DNA of 64,000 nt. Origin: Copromyces sp. CBS 386.78. Its lineage: Eukaryota > Ascomycota > Sordariomycetes > Sordariales > Sordariaceae. Position numbers and translations under genes: made by a program. Within the stretch, counting starts at the first letter, position 1, and each line of letters starts with the position of its first letter. Where the stretch lies: the NCBI GenBank assembly GCA_030685235.1, contig MU839094.1, positions 310,001-374,000 on the forward strand, written 5' to 3'. A model generated the notes under the pieces. It did not search any database and was not told the origin of the DNA. It saw only the letters and a list, made by a program, of their open reading frames with translations. Of this stretch, positions 25,018 through 37,159 are shown piece after piece.

Positions 25018-26315
25018 CTGAAGGTTTGGTGGTTTTGTCCGTCTTTGGATATATAAAGGTGGCTGTGATCTGGGGATGGAAAAATGAATGATCAACTTTT
25101 TAGATGTATGGTGTATCCATCTTTATCTATCTTTCCCTTTAAGTTGCTGCCCTAAGGAGTTTCTGGTATCTGGGCTTCGTATCTTGCAGTGCTACATCTA
25201 TAACTTCTTTTATAGCGGGAGCAAGACTGATGCCAAAACTGGCAGTTCATATAAAAATAAAACCGGCCGCAGCGTACATGCCGAGTGAATCTAAATACCG
25301 CTTTATTTCATTCAACTGGGTTTTATCTACCCGCAGAAACTAGGCCTACTGTAGTCTAGGACGCTTGCGCGGTTGTGTCATCCGCTCGAGCCGCTGCGAG
25401 TCACTTGCATGCCAGCTTGCCAGTCAAGCCTTGAGTGGTTCGCTAAGTCTGTCGGCCACGATGGCGCCCCAGTTTTGAGGTGACTCCCAGATACACTAGA
25501 CTGTAAGAGGGAAGGATAAAACCCAGTTGAATGAAATAAAGCGGTACCATGAGTGGCAGTTGGGAGTAAGCAGATGTCATCATTTCCGCCATCCCCCTCA
25601 TATTACCACAAAATGTGAGAACATTTCAAACACCAAGTCGTGAACAGCAACAAGTCATGCGACCAGAAGGTACAGTCCATCACCACTTCCTAAAGTAAAA
25701 CACTCGAGCGTTGACTCCATCCCAAGCCAGCAGCTGCCGGACCGTACCTTCTTTCCTTGCTTGCTTGCCGCGGCTGCCATGCCACTCCCACCCCGTCATC
25801 CGATCTCAAGCCCAACCCTTCCGTAATGGCCATGGGCAAATAAGGGACATAGTTAGTCCCTTATTCGCAACAACCCCTTGGTCAGACGGCACAGTGGTCT
25901 ACCCAGGAGGGTGTTCGTATGTATATAGTAAAGACAGTGATATAAAGAAGACTCGCTTGCTACTAGTTACCACGGAGGTGAATGAAACACACCCAAAAGA
26001 AGATTCGTAAACAATCGCTGTATGGACAGTATGGACTTCCTTGCTCCTAATAGAGTGATTCAATAATAGGTAGACAAAATAAGATGAAGACAACCAACTG
26101 AAAAGGGAATGAACACATTGAAGAATAACAAGAAGGAGAAAACCCGCCGACGATGTCATATCCGTGCTTTTTTAAAACCAAGACGGCCAAAATGCCAACC
26201 GTTCGTTGTGTGAAGATCTGCCCCTGAGTCTGCCCTGCCTGCTCCAGACTCTCTCGTTCCTTCCAAGTCACGTCATCACCCTTCACGAGGCAATCTCAGA
26301 GTCGCCGGTACCGGA
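25018..26315. other. intergenic, convergent 3' ends
   Basis: Lies between the 3' ends of the kinase (plus) and the Zn2Cys6 gene (minus), so it should hold two 3' untranslated regions. It contains the inverted-repeat element at 25296-25546. No ORF with coding support. Confidence 0.6.
25296..25546. mobile_element. MITE with 32-base perfect terminal inverted repeats
   Basis: Positions 25296-25327 (starting TACCGCTTTATTTCATTC) are the exact reverse complement of 25515-25546. The match ends abruptly on both sides. The outer TA on each end fits a Tc1/mariner-type target duplication. The 187-base interior has no ORF. The perfect match of both arms suggests a young insertion, or selection for pairing. 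It begins 279 bases after the kinase stop codon, so kinase 3' untranslated RNA could include the hairpin. Confidence 0.75.
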
Positions 26316-29300
26316 TCAAAGACTCCCACCACCATGGCTGTGGCCATGACCATGACCATGACCGGTAAGGCCATTCCCCCACCCCAAATCCATTCCACAC
26401 CCCTCCATACCTTCTATACCATCCATGTTCCCCATCGCCATGATCGACTGCAACACACTATCGGGCGTCATGCCATCACCACTGCCCACGCCAATGTTCA
26501 TGCCCATCCCAACGCCGGGACCCATGCCGTGGTTACCATTGTTGGGGTCACTGCCAGTGTGGTGGTGGCTCTGTTGCTGTTGACTGTCAGACAACGTCCT
26601 CGCCAACCCCGGGTTAGTCGTATTCCCCGGCGCAATCCCAACGCCAGGCATTCCGAAGATAGTTGGGTCGAGGAAAAACCCGACCGCTGCGGCAGGATTT
26701 GGGTTGGTGTCCAGAGCGGTGCTGGTGGTGGTGGTGGTGGTGGTGGTAGTGGTTGGGACGGTGGTAGCGGTGGTTGTGGTAGGATGTGAAGAAGAACCGG
26801 GTGTCACGGGACTGGTGCTGTTATTGTTGTCAAACGACATGGAGGAGGAAGACCCGCCTGATCCGCTCATGTGTCTACCACTATTGTTGGGCCCCAGCCC
26901 ATGTCCTTGTGCTTGTCCGTGTCCGTGCCCTTGCTGGTGATGATGAGGATGGTGGCGTGGGTGTTGATGCATTTGGTGATACATATGTTGGTGAGTGTCC
27001 GAAGAAGACGTGCTAGAATTGGGCGTGGGCTGGTTAGAGTTTGGTGAGGGACTGGATAGTGGGACGTCGTTGCTGCCTCCGCCGGTGTCCGTATCGAGAG
27101 GAGGGTGGGCATGGTAGTTAGGCGGTAGCGATATGTTGTTGGGCATCATGCCATGAAGAGACGTGGCAAAGGGCAGACCGTCTGTCCTGGCAGGGCCACC
27201 CCCGTGTTGGCCGCCGGCTGGTGGAATGGGATTTCGCTGCTCGGCTGACGATGACCAATCTGGTGCGGTGTTCCTGCTTGAGCCTGGGAGCTGAACGAGG
27301 GGGTCGTTGAGATCAACGGGCTCGACTAAGTTGGGAACGTTGGCGGGGTTGCCGTCGTCTTCGACGGTTCGGAGAAATTGACATTCCTGGCGGTAGATGT
27401 TCTCATGTGTTGTCTGCGTCCCGAGTCCAGTCCCGGGATTCACATGGCCCCGTGATGACTGCGGAGATAACGGGTCTCGTTAGTATGTCTAGGGACATGT
27501 AGAGGATACAGCTGTCAATACTCACACCATCGCTACTACTGGAAAAGGCGTTTTTGAGCTTGGGAACCTTGGCACCAAGAGCTTCAAGGTCTACATCAAG
27601 CTGTACTACAAAGGATTCGGTGAGAGGATTCTTCCGCTTCAATGCGTTCATGGCTGATAGCAGAAACCGAAGTGAGTCGGCTACTTGGCTATCGTCCGGC
27701 CGGCTTTTGAGAAACTGGACGAATACTCTTGCTGCAACATAGAGACAAAAGGAGATAAACGGATTCAACTGTTCGAAAAGAAGAAGAAAAAAGTCAGTAA
27801 AAACCATGGAAAATGACCAGGCGGAATGAAACGTATGTACCCTATCCAGGTCAAGGTGAGAGACCATCCTCATGATGCTTGCAATCTCGTGGGCCGAGGT
27901 GATACATCGCATCTTACACTCAGTACCAACGCTGGCAGGCAGGTTGTTCGTCTCTGCCTTGAATATAGCTGCCTGATGCAGACAAATAGTCGACGTGTGG
28001 ATGCACATATTCGTGAAGACGACGTTTGGATTTCCCAGGCCCTGTGGCAGTTTAAGGGAAGATGGTAAGCAGAGCGAAACGTTAAGGAGGATGTTGTCCA
28101 TGGTTCTGTGTCTCTTCCAAAATTCGCCATTGAGGTCATGATCTCTGTCGTCCTGGTCCGGCCGGTGGAGGTGGATGAGGTTCCTGCCAAAAAGGTATGC
28201 CAGAAGGATGACACCGCCAAAAGACGATAACTTACCAGGACCTGTGTTGACTGTCACGTCATTCAGGCTCTGGGTCTCCTCAGGACGACTCAAGTCGTAA
28301 GCCTCGTCGGAGGCAGGAAGGTCGGTAAGAATGTCTTTTTCGTCAATAATCATCGGCCAACCTGTCCCGATGCTGGCGTAACGGTCCTGACAGAAGGCCA
28401 TCCAAAAGGTCCGTCGACGCTCTTCCTTCTCTGTCCAATCTCGTGCGGGCGGTAAGCACTGTTTTACCTGCAAGCCAGCACCATCAACTCGATGGAGGTC
28501 CATCCTAGGAGAGAGTGAGTACGTGATACAAGTTGGGGTAGGGGTTATGTTGAAACTTGACCTACATCTGGCATAATCGTACAGCTGAGCCTGTACTCAT
28601 CCATGCTCGCGGAAAATACATCCATTTGAACTCGTAGGATGCCAGCAGCACATGTGTCTGGCAATGTGACACAGTTATCATGTGTTCTCCGAATCCTTTG
28701 ATGGTGTCCAACTCCAAGTACTTCCTGGCCCTCTGGTAAAATAACTCTTTTAGACCGAGGAAGCGATCTGTAACCGCGCAGGCTAGTGTCCACATAGCAT
28801 AGCGTAGACACACTGGTGGTCGCTGATTTGGAGCTCTGCCGTATACGAGTATTAGCAAGCCCATCCCTAACCTTGCACAGTGCCGAAACAAAAGAGTTGT
28901 TGAACGCCCAAAACGGTTGGCCAGAAAGAGCGATGGGTAAGGTAAGGTGTCTTACAGATTCATTGCATGGAAGTAGCGGGCGCGATGTATCATTGGAAGC
29001 GAAGGATGTATTTTGTCAAAGTAAACTTGGTGCCTATGTCGAAGATCATTTCGTCAGCAAGGTGACGAGGCACTCAATCCTCGTGAACATCGTGAGAGGG
29101 ACTTACAACTCGTCGATGGTCTCCTGGGGCGGTAGCGGTTCCTCAAGTCCTAGGCCTATCATTTCCCAGGTAAAGTCGCCGCCCATACTGTTCATGGGTA
29201 GTCCCAAGTTGTTGCCCAAGTTGAAGTCATCCAATCCTGCGCTGGACGGATCGCCATGAAACCGCCACTGATCCATACCTCCCCCGGTTGCCATCCCACG

Positions 29301-29839
29301 CGAAGGGTCCGGAACGTTGAAGTTGGCGGCCGCGGCGGCAGCAGCATGTTGACTTGGTTGGCTGGGTCCACCACCATCGACGATATTCGGTGCTATTGGG
29401 GTACCGTCCGCACCCAGTCTCGACGCTTCCTGCGTCTTCACCAAAGCCTCAACTTGCTCTGCGAGCAAAAAAGAATGAGTCAGCAAACGTGCTCTCATGA
29501 CTGAAGCCAGGGGACCGGAGAAAACGGTTGGTGTAACAACGCACTTAATCGTTCCGCCAAGGCCTTGAGATGACCCTTCTTGGGGCCGCTCTTCTTTCTC
29601 CTCTCATCGTAGGCGCACACATGGCCGAGACGCGAGCAAGTACTGCAACTTGGCTTGGTGCCGTCGCACTTGAGTTTCCTCCTTCGGCATATCTCGCATG
29701 CCAGTCTTTTTTGCTTTGGGGTACTCGAGTTTGCCCCAGCAGCCGCACCCCCTGCTGTCCCTTCCGCGTTGGTGGACTTGTCGTTTTGGGTGTCCGAGGC
29801 CATCATCGTATCCGTGGGGTTGGCGGATGAGGTTGCCAT
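26316..29839 (-). CDS. Zn2Cys6 transcription factor with fungal_trans domain
   Basis: Nuclear regulator. Exons are 29839-29545, 29458-29107, 29033-28956, 28835-28566, 28504-27841, 27768-27526 and 27458-26316, giving 1014 residues. The DNA-binding cluster C-x2-C-x6-C-x6-C-x2-C-x6-C spans residues 48-75 (ACEICRRRKLKCDG, then SCSTCSRLGHVC), followed by a basic linker and a short coiled coil (LAERLKQVEALVKTQE). The middle homology domain is clear: YFDKIHPSLPMIHRARYF, RYAMWTLACAVTDRF, DLHRVDGAG, ERRRTFWMAFCQDRYASIGTGWP, RDHDLNGEFWKRHR, ISFCLYVAARVFVQFLKSR. The C-terminal 380 residues are low complexity: His/Gln stretches, a Thr run coded by (GGT)8 on the plus strand, and a final GHGHGHGHSHGGGSL tail. 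Introns follow consensus. I recognise the conserved family but not a named target pathway. Confidence 0.9.
26724..26747. repeat. (GGT)8 trinucleotide repeat inside coding sequence
   Basis: Eight GGT units on the plus strand, read as consecutive Thr codons in the Zn2Cys6 gene on the minus strand. Length changes would keep the frame. Confidence 0.9.
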
Positions 29840-31744
29840 GTCGAAATTACGTGATATGAGGCGAACAAGGAACTTGGGTCGTCCTAAGAGCAGCGATTTT
29901 CTTAACGTTATGTTCGACGGTTAAGGGGAACTCATTGCTGACTGCGGAAGATGTACAGCAAGTGCACCTGCTTCTGCCCAGGCAGCCAGACGAATACGCA
30001 ATGGTGAGAATCGAGGCAAGCCGGAGTTCGAAGTTTGAATGTTCAGGTCAATCGAACGACTGATACTGTTGCTGCTGTCTTTGAACCACTTTCTGAGGTA
30101 TAGAGCTTTCGGTGACACTCAATAGTCCTGCCTCTGGGCGGGATGGTGTTGGAGCTATGGGTATAAGTAAGCAAACGAAGATAGGTCGGCAAGTGGACGG
30201 CTGATCTGATGTGGGTTGAAAGGGCAGGAATTAGGGTCTGGAGTACGAGAAGCTTACCTACCTTGGGTAGCTACCTCGAGGCTACCTATCGTTTGTCCGG
30301 GTTGATAAGGTAGTCGAAGCGGCTTGTGAATGTTGGTTCGACAGAGGAAGGAAGTTTCCCCACCGATCGACTCACAAACCAAACGTTCCGTCGTTTGAGT
30401 GGATGGTTGGCCGCGGCGGCCGTTGACCATGAGGGAGCGTAACCTCCTAGGTCGCCTAGACCCAGGCACGCCAGGGCCAATCCAGAGCCAGATAGAGGTA
30501 CTATTTCGGGTACGACCGTTCCCTTGTAGAGAATACCTTACCTGCTGGACCTCTGGAACGCTCTGGCTGATGTGAATGGGTACCTAAACTGCTACCCTGT
30601 CTATACACTAAAATCTGGATGGCTGTTAGGGAACGGGACCTAGAAGCTTGGCAATACGTTAACATCAGTCCCCGAAGCCATGTCCAGCTGGTATGTACCT
30701 TTGGCTACTAGATACTGGTCACTGGCACTTCCTGTTTAGGCTGGTTGACCACGGGAAGTCGGGTTTGGTCCCTTACAGAAATGAACAGCGGCCCAAAGGG
30801 TAGAACGTTGAGGCTCTGCTACTGTTGATGGCAATGTTTTTGTGCTTGAAGAATACTCACAGACAAGATCATCCAATAGCTCTCCAAAACTATACAAAAC
30901 TCGGAGATATTGTATGCGAGTGACGCTCGTCGCGTGTAGCTTGAAGGCGTGCTTCGCTGGAATTGTGTACTTGACCCCCAGAAGCCCTGATATTAGCGCA
31001 TTGCGTACCCAGTCCGATCATCCCTGCTGTGGTTAGATTATTAATAACTCTGTCCAATCCAGTTCGACGGAGTTCCCCCCTTATGTGTCGAAATCCGGGA
31101 CTTGGATCCGCTGCGGCTTGCCCTTTCTGTTACCTATAACCTCCGAGGACTCTGTAAGCTTTCTCTTAAAGACACTGGAATAATTCACAATCGCTTGAGA
31201 AAACAGAAAGTCAAAGCCAGGGAAACGATGATTCTTTAGCTACCTGAATCACGAAACTCACCAAAACCCGGTGGGTTTACAGCCAGGGCGTAGATCTGGG
31301 GACCGGTCTCTGTTCTCCCCTGCCTTGATAGGTGTCAACCGGCACCCATATGCATATCTCCCTGTTTCCACTGGACGGAACCGCCTTGACTTTTCCATCA
31401 TTGAATTTTGGCGGCCCGGTGGTTTTCCATTACGGCTCCCGCTTGGCAGGAAGAACCTCGCTGTGACTGACTGCCTATTGCGGTATGTCTCCCAACAAAG
31501 CCTCTTTTGGATAAACTTAGCCGAGATAGGCTGGATTACGTTGTTGGGCACCCATTGACCTCTCTCGTTACGTGCGTGGGGTATGCCATAGTCCATCAGC
31601 TGTATGTTATTGATGTGGTCAATTCAACAAAGCAGCGTCGGGGACAACTTTTGGCCTTTTGCTGCTGCACGGCGCCCATAGCACGCTCGTAGTACTGCTA
31701 AGCGCCGGAAAACTTGTGGACCATAACGCTCTGTAGAGAGTTGC
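29840..31744. other. intergenic between the Zn2Cys6 gene and TEX1
   Basis: The left half is the upstream region of the regulator and the right half is downstream of TEX1. Short frames (for example 31258-31596 minus) have no family motif. There are several TACCTACCTTGGGTAG-like words near 30255. Nothing else is supportable. Confidence 0.55.
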
Positions 31745-33011
31745 TCATTTCCTATCCGTGTCCACGCCGATGATGCGGAGTACGCCTAGATCACTGTAAG
31801 CAAGGCAGTATCTAGTAGGTGCCCATGCCACTGCCTCACAAGCACCGGCTGTCTTGAAGGTGTGGACATGCTCGCCCGTCTCGGTGTGAGTAACTTCCAA
31901 GCTACCACCTATCGAGCGAGTTAGCATTCTCAATCACGAGTGGATGACCAAAGAGTAGCTAACTTGCCTTCTTCGCAGCCACCGACCACATAACTACCAT
32001 CAAATGTGAAGCCTGTGGATGTGGTTAGCAACGAGAACAACTCGGGTGAGCAAACTGGCCAAGGTACTTATGCTCTTGACGGGCCCAACCATGCGGGTTA
32101 CTGTCCGCTGGCAAATCCAGTCTTTGGTATCAAACAAGGCAATGATGGAATCGGCGCCTCCCGTTGCCAGGTATTTGCCTGTGGGAGAGAGCTCAGCCGT
32201 TAGGCAAGATGCTGTATGGCCTTTGAGCGTGAACTCGGTTGACTCGCCGTCTGGGACGGCGTGATTAACATGTAGGACAGGTTCAAAGTCGGGGTAGGAC
32301 AAAATGCGAATCCTTCCTTCGCTGGTGGGCAGAAACACCTTGTCACCACTCCAACAGAAGGCCATCTGGTTTGTACCGACCGGTTGATGGTGGGTCGATA
32401 CGATGGAAGACTGAGAGGGCAGGATATGGAACAAATCGCCATTCTGAACAATGGTTAGCCTGTAGACTTTTTCTGGGAACTTTCAAAACACCTACCTTGC
32501 TACCAACGAGTAACGAGGATCCATCAGGTGCCCAGGCCAGGGACGTGGCGTGTCCAGAAACCTTGACCTCGCTGACACATGCCTTGGTCCTCACGTCCCA
32601 GATCTTGACAGCGCCATCGCTACTGACGCTGCAAAGCTCTGCATCCTTGACGGGGTTGAAGGCGACTTTTTCAATCGGGGCAGCATGGCCTTTGAGTTCG
32701 GTTGAGAACTTGACATTAGGCTTCTCGGGATTCCAGACGCGAAGTGTCTTGTCAACAGCACCAGTGGCAATAAGAGTTCCCAATGGGTTCCAGGCTATTG
32801 TGCTTAGACTAGGAAGTAACCACTGTTAGCAGTGAAGACACCAAGACATGGACGAGGTGTAATGAAGATAGGCGAAGTACCTGTGATGGCTTCCACCACC
32901 GCCCCGAGGTCCAGAGGCGGTGTCGTTGTAGGACTGGCTCTTCAAAGGTCCAAAGTACGCCGAGAACTTCTCCTTGGGCAAGCTATATCTGGGGCGTAGG
33001 AGGGGTGCCAT
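31745..33011 (-). CDS. TEX1: THO/TREX complex WD40 subunit, TEX1/THOC3
   Basis: Couples transcription to mRNA export as part of the THO complex in the nucleus. Exons are 33011-32881, 32808-32496, 32443-32068, 32012-31968 and 31908-31745, giving 342 residues, the expected size of a single seven-blade propeller. WD-type repeats are visible: STIAWNPLGTLIATGAVDKTLRVW, GHAAPIEKVAFNPV with DGAVKIWDVRTK, GHATSLAWAPDGSSLLVG, LKGHTASCLTAELSPTGKYLATGG with SIIALFDTKDW, and a last blade LEVTHTETGEHVHTF. The start MAPLLRPRYSLPKEKF is the first ATG in frame. The fourth intron uses a GC donor (AAG|GCAAGT) and a normal AG acceptor; a GT alternative a few bases on would need a poor donor and a shifted acceptor. 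The gene is head to head with RIC1. Confidence 0.9.
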
Positions 33012-33723
33012 GCCTTCGTCTTGTCCGTCTGTCTTCAAGGTGAGCTGTCGATTTAGTGAAGCCTCCTAGATATGTCTAAAAGGCCAAGAGGGCAGAGGTG
33101 GCTGTTAGTATGCTTAGCTGCCTTCGTACTTGGTGAGGCTAAAGTCGACCCTTTCAAGTCACGCTGAGTAGCAAGCAAATCGGAGAAAATGGTGTGTGCC
33201 GCGGTCGGTGGACGACTGAGAACAATGGCCTTAAAGGACAGCGAGAAAGGTGTAGAGGGGCATGCCTGGATGGATGGACGGGATGTTGAGGAAGTTGAGA
33301 TGCTTTGTTGTTTGTCGAGTCGTTAGGTCGATGATGGATTGCATCGCGGCTTGTTGTCTGTGCACTAACGCAAGGTACATCTGATACCTGGGGCCATCAA
33401 CCGACACTAGTAGCGCGGCGCCTATAGCCGCCGCTTACACTAACACCTAGCTAAGGTATTGCTCCCCTGTTCACGGAACGCCCCGTCCCAACAACTTACG
33501 TCCACCAGAACAACACCATCCATCCCGACAACCTCAACTCGGCACACCACCACCACCACCACCACCACCACCACCACTACTACGGGACTCGGAGCCCACG
33601 AGCACACGTCCCGCCCAGAGTGCCATTCCAGGCTCGACATGATTTGACTCTACGATCGACAACAAGCACCGAGGCTGTTGATGCGCATGAGGCCGCCGTG
33701 AAAGGCATCGGCTTCAGAAAGCC
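33012..33723. promoter_or_regulatory. shared TEX1/RIC1 intergenic region
   Basis: 712 bases between the two start codons, serving both divergently read genes. It contains an (ACC)10 tract at 33546-33575, about 150 bases upstream of the RIC1 ATG. No TATA box is obvious. A bidirectional promoter is inferred from layout only. Confidence 0.5.
33546..33575. repeat. (ACC)10 microsatellite
   Basis: Ten ACC units in the likely RIC1 leader or promoter, an uninterrupted trinucleotide tract. Confidence 0.95.
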
Positions 33724-36700
33724 ATGTACTGGCCCATTGGAACTCCCCGGATATATGCGACAAGCGCCAGCTGCCCGCCATCCCACCCTCACCTCTACTC
33801 TCACGATGGGATACCAACCCCCGACCAAAGACCTACCCGGGACTCTCTGTTGTCCCCGGGTGCCGCCGCCGACGGTCACGATTCCTCGAGTGTCCCCCCT
33901 ACGCCGATCACTCCGGTGACACCCTTCACACCAGCCATCAAGTCCGTCGAGCAGGACTATTACGATGACGGGCAGTCTGAACCACCATCGCCACCTCCGC
34001 CAGAACCCTCCCAGTCCAATGCTCCGCCCAGGGAACCGATACTGGCTCTCCGGGTTGCTAGAGCTGGCCACCTGTTCGCCGTCATCACTTCCACCTCGAT
34101 GACCATCTGGCAGACAAAGGTATACTCATCACGATGCGCTTCTCCTTCCGTTGGCTTTCCACCTTGCTGACAGATATGTTAGCCAACGGTAGTTCTCGCT
34201 GTTGTAGTTCGATCCGAAGCGTCACTAAAATCCTACGGTACCAACACTAGCTTGATGCTGCGTCCGGACGCCGCCATATTTGTCGTGCGCACCAGCTTGG
34301 GCTATCTGATCACCTACTCTCTGGCTACCGATGCCGATTCTCGAGTCTACAAACCCCATTTTTCAAGTCATACCAATGTTCAGAAACGGCGGCAGACCCA
34401 TGCGGGGGGCCCGGGAGCGATAGCCCCCGATCAAATACTCTGGGGTCCCGGCGAGGGATCGGGAGTTAGGGACGTCAGCGTTCGTTTCCGCATGGTTATT
34501 AAAGTTGACGCCGGCATTGAGAGCGCCTTGGCTTTGGACGACGAGTTGGTGGTGGCTACGCGGAAACCTGCGGCCGTCCAATGCATCCGATGGACCCCAG
34601 ACAGTTCCGGAAATCAAACCACGACAGAGCTATTGAGCCGCATGGGCTGGGTCGACAAGAAGGTCATGGTTCGCGAGATGACACATGACAGGCGCATGAA
34701 CTTGTCCACATGGGTGACCAGCGACGGCAAAGCGTACGCCGTCCAGCGCATCGCCGGCAGCCAACAGGATCCCGCCACGAACCAGCTGGCCGACTCAAAG
34801 AAGCTTTTCAAAGGCTATTGCTTTTACACACCCCAAACACCCGGTGAACAAGCCATACGTTGCGTCGTCAATGCCGTCTTCTCTCTCATTGCTGTGGGCT
34901 GTGCAGATGGCAACATTCGCGTGTTTTCGGCAAGGGATTATTCCGGAAACATTCCACCTTCTCACGTCCACAACCTTCCTGCTTCAACCAACACCTGTGG
35001 CAGACTTACAACTCTTAGCTACTCTCCCGATGGCTATTGCCTTTTTGCTGGCTACGAAAAGGGATGGGCAACATGGAGTGTGTACGGCAAGCCGCTGAGT
35101 AACAGTTTTGGGGCCGATCATTCCGTTGCTAGTACAGCCGGGGAAGAATGGATATCCGGAGTCCTCGACGCAGCCTGGATCGGAGGCGGCTGTGAACTGC
35201 TGCTAGTGGGCCGAGCCCATGAATCAATATGGCTGCTAGAGATGGCACGAAGCGCAGTAACCGGCTGCTACAACTCTGCGAATCTCTTCAGAACCGTGCT
35301 TCAGAGCAATTCCAGCGTCATGGTCTATAGGGGATACGACCTACCGGACCTTACATCTATCTCGGCCGAACCTGGGCTGTGGCATACAGCTAGGATACCA
35401 GCAAGCTATCTGATGAATAATTGGCCAATCAGGTGTACCGCCATCTCCAGCGATGGTAGATACGTTGCGGTGGCTGGCAGAAGAGGTTTGGCTCACTATA
35501 GCGTTAACAGCGGTCGCTGGAAGACGTTTGCCAATGCGGACGCGGAGAATGAGTTCCACGTAAAGGGTGGCATGTGCTGGTACCAGAATATTCTGGTTGC
35601 TGCCGTCGAGGCTAATAAGAGCTTCGAACTGCGTCTCTACTCGCGGGAGGCATCACTCGATAGCTCGAATGTGCTACACACTCAGGAGATGTCAGCACCC
35701 ATTGTCCTGATTACTCCCTCTGGCGAAGACTCCCTGCTGGTTTATACTTACGACAACCTCCTCTACCATTTCATTTTTGCGCCATTCGGTGGCACCGTCA
35801 GGCTGGTGGAAGTTGGCCACATTGCCTTCCATGGCATTATCCGATCGCCCGCAAGAGTTCGGGGTCTGAGCTGGATTTTGCCCGAGAGCCAACTATTAGA
35901 CGGAGACCCATCCCAAGACGTGGCTCATGCCTCTGTGTTATTCTTGGTAGATGGCAAGCTGGTCCTCCTTCGACCCTCGTATAATGAAGGCGGCCTCAAA
36001 TACGACATGCCCGTCATTGCGAACAACCTCGAATTCTACGTTAGCATGAGGGACCAGCCATTTACGGGTAGCGTCCTAACGCAGCACGAAAAACAGATCT
36101 TTACGGCTGCGGCGGATGACAGTTTACGCAATTCGCTCTGGATTTTTGACGGTAATGAAATCAAGGCCTGGGCGGATGTCGAGCCAGTTTTGCGGGCCAT
36201 CTCTGGAGAAGCCACGAGAGAGCTTCCACCCATGACATCCGTCCCTATCGACTTCTATCCCCTATCCGCTCTTCTCAGCAAAGCTATAGTACTTGGCGTC
36301 GAGTCCGACCTCATCCAACGCCGTGATGTCAGCTTCTCCTTCTTCCGTTTCTCAATCCGGGTAAGCCCCCAGATATCGCTTCACGAGTTGAGCAATATCC
36401 TGCTAACACCAATAGACACATCTCTTTCTACCAGATATACTACGGTTCTACCTCAGTAATAACAGACCGGTTGAGGCGTTGCGATTGGCTCAGCAATATG
36501 AACACCTCGAGTACTTTGCACATGGACTGGAAATTCTTCTGCATCACGTCCTGGACGAAGAGGTTGATGCCCATCCTCCACCCGCTCCAGAACATGCTAT
36601 CCTCCCACGTGTGCTGTCACTCCTCTCATCGTTCAAGCAGTACTTGGACGTTGTAGTGCAGTGTACCCGCAAGACGGAAGTGCGTTCCTGGCGTACTCTG

Positions 36701-37159
36701 TTTGCCTATCTCCCTCCACCTCAAGAGCTGTTTGAGGAGAGTTTACAGCGTGGCAGCCTTAAGACTGCTGGCGGCTACTTGCTCATCCTCCACACCTTTG
36801 ACGAACTCGCGACAGCAAGTGAGCAGAGCGTGCGTCTCCTAAGCAGAGCAATGCGCGAGGGCGACTGGGAGCTCTGCAAAGAATTGGCACGGTTTTTGGC
36901 CGCGCTCGATGAAACGGGAGACACGCTGCGTGAAGCAATGGAGCTGGCAAAGCTACGAGTGAAGCAGGAAAGTGAGTTGGAGGATGGTCATGGCAGCGTA
37001 GGCAGCGGGCTGGGCACGATGCTTGGAGTTCCTCAGGGCGGCGGCGTGAACGGTGCTTCCAGCACCAGCTCGTTGACTTCCAAAGGGATCACAGGTAGTG
37101 ACTGGGATGCTGACAGGCGAACAATCAGCGACGCCGGCAGCGTTGTCAGTGCTAATTAG
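33724..37159 (+). CDS. RIC1: RIC1, subunit of the Ric1-Rgp1 exchange factor for Ypt6/Rab6
   Basis: Activates the Golgi Rab Ypt6 together with Rgp1, for endosome-to-Golgi transport. Exons are 33724-34119, 34183-36360 and 36416-37159, giving 1105 residues. The N-terminus MYWPIGTPRIYATS matches the family start and is followed by a Pro/Ser-rich insert (residues about 25-100) not needed for the propeller. Beta-propeller sequence includes RVARAGHLFAVITSTSMTIWQTKP, VVNAVFSLIAVGCADGNIRVFS, TTLSYSPDGYCLFAGYEKGWATWSVYG, CTAISSDGRYVAVAGRRG. The C-terminal RIC1 domain reads FLPDILRFYLSNNRPVEALRLAQQYEHLEYFAHGLE, then a helical region ending in WELCKELARFLAALD. The tail is Gly/Ser-rich. All introns fit GTATAC/GTAAGC donors and AG acceptors. 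Confidence 0.93.
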
